This document shows, in pieces, positions 5,871 through 10,156 of a stretch of DNA of 10,156 nucleotides. The notes beneath the pieces are model-generated. The model saw only the letters and a program-made list of their open reading frames with translations, did no database searches and was not told the origin of the DNA. Origin of the DNA: SG8-41 sp035649495 (GTDB lineage Bacteria; Pseudomonadota; Gammaproteobacteria; Burkholderiales; SG8-41); contig DASRJL010000032.1 in assembly GCA_035649495.1 (NCBI GenBank), forward strand, positions 1 through 10,156, read 5' to 3'. Position 1 is the first letter of the stretch. The number at the start of each line of letters is the position of its first letter. The position numbers and the translations under genes were made by a program.

Positions 5871-6497
5871 ATGTTTGCGAAGCTGATTCCACGCGAGGGC
5901 CGGTTTTTCGATTTTTTCAACGCCCACGCGGCGCAGATCGTCGAGGGCAGTCACGCGCTGGTGCAGTTGATGGCCGACCCGGAAAACGCGGTTCAACACG
6001 CGGAGCGGATAGACCACGCCGAGCGCAACGCCGACAAGATCACGCACGAGACGATAGCCCTGCTGCACAAGACGTTCATCACGCCCATCGACCGCGACCA
6101 GATACACCAGCTCATCAACAACATGGACGATGTCCTCGATCTCATCCAGGACACCGCCGAGTCGATGGTGCTCTTCGACATCCGGCGCGCGACTCCCGAG
6201 GCGCAGCAGCTCGCGCAGATCTGCCAGATGACGTGCGACAGGGTGAAGGCGGCCGTCGGCCTCCTCTCCAACCTGCGGAACCCCGAGGCCATCATGAAGA
6301 CCTGCGAGGAGATCGACCGCCTCGAATCGGACGCCGACCGCGTGTTGCGCTCGGCCCTCTCGCGGCTCTTCCGCGAGGAGTCGGACGTGAAGCAGGTGAT
6401 CAAGCTGCGCGCCATCTACGAGCTCCTGGAGTTGATCACCGACCGCTGCGAGGACGTGGCGAACATCGTCGAAGGCATCGTCCTTGAGCACTCATAG
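5871..6497 (+). CDS. DUF47/PhoU-like accessory protein of Pit transporter
   Basis: A 208-residue, all-helical cytoplasmic protein of the DUF47 (PF01865) group, distant relatives of PhoU, typically encoded next to PiT transporters and thought to modulate them. Recognisable features are FFDFFNAHAAQIVEG near the N-terminus, RIDHAERNADKITHE (46-60), the following TFITPIDRDQIHQLINNMDDVLDLI, and ending helices rich in acid residues (CEEIDRLESDADRVLR, IYELLELITDRCEDVANIVEGIVLEHS). Such E/D-rich helices bind metal clusters in PhoU structures. The ATG at 5871 is used because the frame upstream, open to 5751, runs through the tRNA terminator and has no conserved sequence. The pit gene follows after 149 bp on the same strand, the standard pairing. 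Confidence 0.92.
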   Translation: MFAKLIPREGRFFDFFNAHAAQIVEGSHALVQLMADPENAVQHAERIDHAERNADKITHETIALLHKTFITPIDRDQIHQLINNMDDVLDLIQDTAESMVLFDIRRATPEAQQLAQICQMTCDRVKAAVGLLSNLRNPEAIMKTCEEIDRLESDADRVLRSALSRLFREESDVKQVIKLRAIYELLELITDRCEDVANIVEGIVLEHS

Positions 6498-6532
6498 TTT
6501 CCGCACCACGGGCCTGTGCGGCGGAAAACTAT
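6494..6532 (+). other. Stem-loop spanning the DUF47 stop codon
   Basis: ATAGTTT (6494-6500) pairs with AAACTAT (6526-6532), and CCGCAC (6501-6506) with GTGCGG (6516-6521), leaving a nine-base loop and a four-base bulge on the right side. The stop codon TAG (6495-6497) is inside the stem. No T run follows, so it does not look like a simple terminator. It may stabilise the upstream message or tune expression of pit relative to the accessory gene. Confidence 0.55.
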
Positions 6533-6579
6533 CAATGAACAACAAGACATGAATATCCGCCGGCCATCGGGTTCCGGTA

Positions 6580-6645
6580 AGGATTTCGGCGGGCTCTCAA
6601 ACGGCCTGTCGAACGCGCGACACACTATCGGCCCGTCGAAATCCT
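6580..6645 (+). promoter_or_regulatory. Long stem-loop abutting the pit start codon
   Basis: Bases 6580-6594 pair with 6631-6645 over 15 positions with a single G-U pair, enclosing 36 bases. Inside the loop, TGTCG (6607-6611) pairs with CGACA (6618-6622). The outer stem ends one base before the pit ATG (6647), so it would cover the ribosome-binding region; no Shine-Dalgarno is visible there. An alternative pairing, CCGCCG (6557-6562) with CGGCGG (6587-6592), would break the outer stem. Pairing is read from the sequence; regulation is inferred. Confidence 0.5.
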
Positions 6646-6646
6646 G

Positions 6647-7654
6647 ATGGAGCCGGTACAGGTCAGTCTGACGGTCGTCGTGCTGCTGGTGCTGGTCGCC
6701 CTCGCGTTCGATTTCATGAACGGCTTCCACGACGCCGCGAACTCCATCGCGACCGTCGTTTCGACCCGTGTGTTGAAGCCGTATCAGGCGGTCCTCATGG
6801 CCGCGCTCTTCAACTTCGTGGCTCTGTTCGTCTTTCAGCTGCACGTCGCCGCCACCGTGGGCAAGGGCATAGTCGATCCGGCAGTCGTGGATCACTACGT
6901 CGTGTTCGGCGCGCTCGCCGGCGCGATCGCGTGGAACGTGATCACGTGGTGGTACGGCATTCCCTCCTCCTCCTCGCACGCGCTGATCGGCGGGCTGGTC
7001 GGCGCGGCCGTGGCCAAGGCCGGGACGGGATATCTCGTTGCGGGCGGCCTGCTGAAGACCGTGGCGTTCATATTCGTCGCGCCCCTGCTGGGCATGCTGT
7101 TCGGTGCCCTGCTCATGCTCATGGTGGCGTGGCTCTTCGTGCGCGCGACGCCGGCGCGGGTCGACCGCTGGTTTCGCCGCCTGCAGCTCGTCTCGGCATC
7201 TGCCTATTCCCTCGGCCACGGCGGCAACGACGCGCAGAAGACCGCGGGCATAATCTGGGTGCTGCTGATCGGCACCGGGCATCTTGGCGCCGACGACGCG
7301 CTGCCGTTGTGGGTCGTCACCTCGTGCTACATCATGATCGGGCTCGGCACCGCGTTCGGCGGCTGGCGCATCGTTAAGACCATGGGCCAGAGGATCACGA
7401 AGCTGAAGCCGGTCGGCGGCTGTTGTGCCGAAACCGGCGGCGCGATCATGCTGTTCGTGGCGACCGGCCTCGGCATCCCGGTTTCGACTACCCATACCAT
7501 CACGGGCGCGATCATCGGGGTCGGCTCGACGCAGTCGGTGTCGGCGGTGCGCTGGGGCATCGCCGGCAACATCGTGCTCGCGTGGGTGCTTACCATACCG
7601 TGCACCGCCTTCATTGCGGCGGTGGTGTGGTGGCTGGCGCAATTCCTGCTTTAG
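6647..7654 (+). CDS. pit: PiT-family low-affinity inorganic phosphate transporter
   Basis: Inner-membrane carrier that takes up phosphate (as a metal-phosphate complex in E. coli Pit) driven by the proton gradient. The 335 residues are typical of the shorter PiT members that work with a DUF47 partner. The two inverted repeats carry the family signatures: FDFMNGFHDAANSIATVV (21-38) and SLGHGGNDAQKTAGII (188-203). Each is followed by its paired motif, WWYGIPSSSSHALIGG (101-116) and GLGIPVSTTHTITGAIIG (274-291). About ten hydrophobic segments are visible. The ATG at 6647 is used although no Shine-Dalgarno precedes it; a stable stem ends one base upstream. The accessory gene precedes it; the 3' end runs into a heptad repeat dyad shared with the converging permease gene. 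Confidence 0.95.
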   Translation: MEPVQVSLTVVVLLVLVALAFDFMNGFHDAANSIATVVSTRVLKPYQAVLMAALFNFVALFVFQLHVAATVGKGIVDPAVVDHYVVFGALAGAIAWNVITWWYGIPSSSSHALIGGLVGAAVAKAGTGYLVAGGLLKTVAFIFVAPLLGMLFGALLMLMVAWLFVRATPARVDRWFRRLQLVSASAYSLGHGGNDAQKTAGIIWVLLIGTGHLGADDALPLWVVTSCYIMIGLGTAFGGWRIVKTMGQRITKLKPVGGCCAETGGAIMLFVATGLGIPVSTTHTITGAIIGVGSTQSVSAVRWGIAGNIVLAWVLTIPCTAFIAAVVWWLAQFLL

Positions 7655-7660
7655 AAATCG

Positions 7661-7745
7661 GCTACGAGCTTCGAGCCACGAGCCGCCAGCTACCAGCCGC
7701 GAGCAAATCCGTAGCTGGTAGCCTGTAGCTGGTAGCTCGTAGCCT
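7661..7745. repeat. Heptad repeat dyad between pit and the KimA-like gene
   Basis: Left arm: six units of exactly 7 bp starting at 7661, 7668, 7675, 7682, 7689 and 7696, consensus GCYNCSA (GCTACGA, GCTACCA). Right arm: five units starting at 7711, 7718, 7725, 7732 and 7739, all GTAGCNN (GTAGCTG). The right unit is the reverse complement of the left. Perfect complements include 7660-7670 with 7734-7744 (11 bp) and 7689-7697 with 7714-7722 (9 bp), leaving a short central loop. It fills the gap between two converging genes, so it might act as a two-way transcript end, but there is no T run on either side. Confidence 0.88.
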
Positions 7746-7749
7746 ATGG

Positions 7750-9708
7750 CTACGCGACGCGCATGGGCAACAGCACCATCTGCCGTCCCTGGCTGTGCAG
7801 GCGATCCTGAAGTTCCTGCGGGGTCCTGTTGTGGAGCCAGCGCGTCAAGAGGGTGGTGTGCGTGAAAATCAGCTTGGAGGCGAAGCACACCGTGTTCGGG
7901 TACTTCGCGTACACCTGGTCGCCGAGCTTCATGAATTCGTCCAGCGGCTCAGTGCCGAAGCCGATGTAGAACTCCGCGGCGAGGCCGTGCGAGTGGCAGT
8001 AGCGCACGAAGAAGCGCAGCGAATTCTCGATCGTGTAGCGCAGGGTGCGGAGCGCCCCTTCCCCGCCGTAGCTCTGCGCGTCCACTTCGCCCACGCTCAC
8101 GAACACGAAGTTCTTGAAGTGCCCGGGGAACATGCGCAGCACCCACAAGAGCGCATGCACGCCGACGCCGCGATGCTTGCCCACGAACACCAGCGCCGTG
8201 GGCGCCTGCGGGTCGAGCGCGGGCGCGCGCGTGGATTCGTCCCAGGGAACCTTGACGTCGAACAGCGCGTCGGCCTTGCGCAGCTGGGCGCGCGCTTCGT
8301 CGTAGTGGCGGCGGATGGCCGCGCAGACGGCGATCACCACCCCGGTGATGAGGATGGTCACCCAGCCGCCCTCGGTGAACTTCTCCACGAGGAGCACCGT
8401 CAGTATGCCGCCGGTGACGGTAAACCCGATGGCGGAGAGCGCGATGCGCCGCTTCCACCGGCGGTCGTCGCGGCGTCTGCGCCACCACAGGATCACCAGG
8501 CCGAGGAGCGAGATGGAAAAGGTGAGGAACACGTTGATCGAGTAGAGCACCACCAGCAGCGTGACGCTGCCCTGGCTCCAGACGAGCACACCGAGCGCCG
8601 CGATCCCCATCAGCATGACGCCGTTGTCGGTCACGAGGCGGTTCGAGAGCTCGCGGAAATGGCGCGGCACCCAGGAATCGGCCGCCATGTTGGACAGCAC
8701 GGCGGGCCCGCCCAGGAACCCGGTGTTGGCGGCGACGAAAAGGAGCGCCGCTTCCGACGACAGGACGACGATGAGCGCCACGTGGTTGGCCCCCGCGTTC
8801 CCCGGATTCAGACTCTCGATGATCGACTGGAACACAACGGCGTTCAGCGTGCGCCCCGGCTGCTGCACGGCGTCCCACAGGAGGTAGAGCAGCATGATGC
8901 CGCCCGCGGTGAAGGCGAGCGAGGTCGCCATGTAGAGCATGGTCCACTTGCCGGTGCTCACCCGCGGCTCGGCGAGGGTGTTGACGTTGTTCGACACCGC
9001 CTCCAGGCCGGTGTAGGTGCCCCCGCCCTGTGAATACGCCAGCATCATGATGCCGACCACCGTGATCCAGCCGGTGTTACGTGCCAGCGCCGCGGTCTCG
9101 CCGAGCGTTTCGGGCACGAGCTGGGGCATGCGCTCCGCGTGCGCGTAGATGCCGTAGCCGATCAGGAACACGTGGATCACGACGAACGCGAGGAAGACCG
9201 GCAGCAGGACCTTGATCGCTTCCTTCATGCCGCGCAGGTTGAGCAGCAGCAGCACGCCGGTCATGACGACCCCGAACGGTATCTTCCAGTCGTGGAACCC
9301 GACGGGCAGCAGGCTGAACAGAGCGTCCGCGCCCGCCGCGATCGAGATCGCGATGGTCAGCACGTAGTCCACGATCAGCGCTGCGCCGGACACGAGTCCC
9401 GCGCGCGAGCCGATCAGCTGCGTTGCGACCTTGTAGCCGCCGCCGCCGTTGGGAAAGAGCTCGATCACCTGGTTGTAGGCGAGCGAGATGATGAATACCG
9501 TCACGGCGATCATGAGGGCGAGATAGAACCCGAAGTGGGTGTGGGCGCCGAGGGCGAGATAGGCTTCCTCGGGGCCGTAGCACGACGAGGACAGGCCGTC
9601 GGCGCCGAGGCCCACCCACGCGAAGAAGGCGATCAGCGCGATGCTGTGGCGGGTACTGGGATCGAGGGGGTCGCGCGGCTTGCCGATCAGGACTTCGCGC
9701 AGGCTCAT
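7750..9708 (-). CDS. KimA/YdaO-like APC-superfamily permease, probable K+ importer
   Basis: A 652-residue protein with about twelve membrane segments (residues 20 to about 465) and a soluble C-terminal region (about 480-652) resembling the universal-stress-protein-like domain of Bacillus KimA. It starts like KimA (VLIGKPRDPLD) and keeps the segments that line the potassium site there: ADGLSSSCYGPEE with Asp37 and Tyr44, and VDYVLTIAIS with Asp114, Tyr115, Thr118 and Ser122. Other family blocks are FPNGGGGYKVA (85-95), LNLRGMKEA and AANTGFLGGP. The ATG at 9708 directly follows an in-frame TAA, so no longer start exists in that frame. Proton-coupled K+ uptake is the best guess; amino-acid transport is the alternative. 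In Bacillus the homologue is controlled by cyclic di-AMP; the short leader here leaves no room for that riboswitch. Confidence 0.85.
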   Translation of the reverse strand: MSLREVLIGKPRDPLDPSTRHSIALIAFFAWVGLGADGLSSSCYGPEEAYLALGAHTHFGFYLALMIAVTVFIISLAYNQVIELFPNGGGGYKVATQLIGSRAGLVSGAALIVDYVLTIAISIAAGADALFSLLPVGFHDWKIPFGVVMTGVLLLLNLRGMKEAIKVLLPVFLAFVVIHVFLIGYGIYAHAERMPQLVPETLGETAALARNTGWITVVGIMMLAYSQGGGTYTGLEAVSNNVNTLAEPRVSTGKWTMLYMATSLAFTAGGIMLLYLLWDAVQQPGRTLNAVVFQSIIESLNPGNAGANHVALIVVLSSEAALLFVAANTGFLGGPAVLSNMAADSWVPRHFRELSNRLVTDNGVMLMGIAALGVLVWSQGSVTLLVVLYSINVFLTFSISLLGLVILWWRRRRDDRRWKRRIALSAIGFTVTGGILTVLLVEKFTEGGWVTILITGVVIAVCAAIRRHYDEARAQLRKADALFDVKVPWDESTRAPALDPQAPTALVFVGKHRGVGVHALLWVLRMFPGHFKNFVFVSVGEVDAQSYGGEGALRTLRYTIENSLRFFVRYCHSHGLAAEFYIGFGTEPLDEFMKLGDQVYAKYPNTVCFASKLIFTHTTLLTRWLHNRTPQELQDRLHSQGRQMVLLPMRVA

Positions 9709-9785
9709 TTAGCGTTGTATTCTTTGCGAGAGCATTTCATCATAACGCACCCCAGGGTTCCCACCAAAACACCGGAGACAATCAC
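9709..9785. promoter_or_regulatory. Divergent permease/ridA promoter region
   Basis: A 77-bp gap between divergent genes. On the minus strand a good promoter is visible: TTGGTG (reverse complement of 9762-9767), a 17-base spacer and TATGAT (reverse complement of 9739-9744), which would give a leader of roughly 25 bases for the permease. On the plus strand no equally good pair is seen for ridA, but GGAGA (9774-9778) eight bases before its ATG is a proper Shine-Dalgarno. Confidence 0.5.
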
Positions 9786-10156
9786 ATGGCCAGAACCACC
9801 GTTCATACCGCAGCGGCGCCGAAAGCGATCGGGACTTACTCGCAGGCCGTGCGCTGCGGCGGCACGGTGTACCTCGCCGGGCAGATCGGCCTCGATCCCG
9901 CGACCATGGAGATCGTTGCCGGCATCGAGCCGCAGATACGCCGCGTCTTCGATAACCTCAAGGCCGTCGCGCAGGCCGCGGGCGGCGGGCTCGGCGACGT
10001 GGTCAAACTCACGGTCTACCTCACCGATCTGGGCCACTTCGCCCGCCTGAACGAGATCATGGCGACCTATTTCACCGAGCCCTACCCCGCGCGCGCCGCG
10101 GTGGGCGTCGCGAGCCTGCCGCGCGGCGCGCTGGTGGAGGTGGATGCCATCATGCA
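9786..10156 (+). CDS. ridA: RidA family reactive imine deaminase (3' end outside window)
   Basis: RidA hydrolyses reactive enamines/imines such as 2-aminoacrylate, made by PLP enzymes including threonine dehydratase, and so protects other PLP enzymes in the cytoplasm. 123 residues are visible; the family has about 128, so only a few residues are missing. Signatures: APKAIGTYSQAV (11-22), VYLAGQIGLDPAT (28-40), GLGDVVKLTVYLTDL (68-82) and YPARAAVGVASLPRGALVEV (100-119). Arg103 matches the catalytic arginine (Arg105 in E. coli), and Tyr18 lies in the usual GxYxQ region. The start is supported by GGAG at 9774-9777, eight bases upstream. It is divergent from the permease. The subgroup (true RidA or a Rid2/Rid3-type relative) is not certain. 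Confidence 0.93.
   Translation, partial: MARTTVHTAAAPKAIGTYSQAVRCGGTVYLAGQIGLDPATMEIVAGIEPQIRRVFDNLKAVAQAAGGGLGDVVKLTVYLTDLGHFARLNEIMATYFTEPYPARAAVGVASLPRGALVEVDAIM

Noticed and set aside
6416..7888. Open frame of 490 codons on the minus strand opposite pit
   Set aside because: His/Arg/Asp-rich composition with no domain; it runs through two intergenic spacers and the repeat dyad, and pit on the other strand is unmistakable.
7795..9033. Open frame of 412 codons on the plus strand opposite the permease
   Set aside because: Shadow frame of the membrane protein; composition is unlike a folded protein and no start signal is visible.
9709..9785. ydaO-type cyclic di-AMP riboswitch before the KimA-like gene
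   Set aside because: The gap is only 77 bp and holds a minus-strand promoter about 25 bases from the gene, too little for that riboswitch.

Overview
The window looks like chromosomal DNA of a high-GC betaproteobacterium or close relative. The grounds are base composition, short-form IlvD beside Lgt in divergent orientation, and a CCA-encoding tRNA-Ala. The assignment rests on protein similarity recalled from memory, not on a search. Almost every base is explained by ordinary chromosomal genes. I see no insertion sequence, phage gene or CRISPR array.

Layout from left to right. (1) A 3'-truncated ilvD (minus, 1-1196) diverges from lgt (plus, 1250-2071). (2) An alkylation-damage repair block follows on the plus strand: ada (2193-3275), a translationally coupled 2-oxoglutarate/Fe(II) oxygenase of the COG3826/PF09859 type (3272-4045), and alkB (4196-4849). 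A sequence matching the Ada-box pattern AAT-N6-GCAA lies at 2106-2118, just ahead of ada, so this is probably a self-inducing adaptive-response unit. (3) A SapC-family gene (minus, 4846-5595) converges on alkB, and the two stop codons overlap in one CTAG. (4) tRNA-Ala(CGC) at 5671-5746 is followed by a clear intrinsic terminator. (5) A phosphate-uptake pair, a DUF47/PhoU-like accessory gene (5871-6497) and a PiT-family transporter (6647-7654), has a strongly structured intergenic leader. (6) A large KimA/YdaO-like APC-superfamily permease, a probable potassium importer, lies on the minus strand (7750-9708), divergent from a ridA gene cut by the window end (9786-10156).

The most unusual structure is intergenic. 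Three gene ends (after lgt, after the oxygenase, after pit) carry short arrays with strict 7-bp periodicity but different unit sequences. Two of these are built as two oppositely oriented heptad arrays that could fold into a large hairpin. A fourth array, an octamer repeated about four times, lies just before alkB. Other points of interest are the predicted Ada operator touching one of these arrays, the poorly characterised oxygenase locked to ada, and a 15-bp stem ending one base before the pit start codon.
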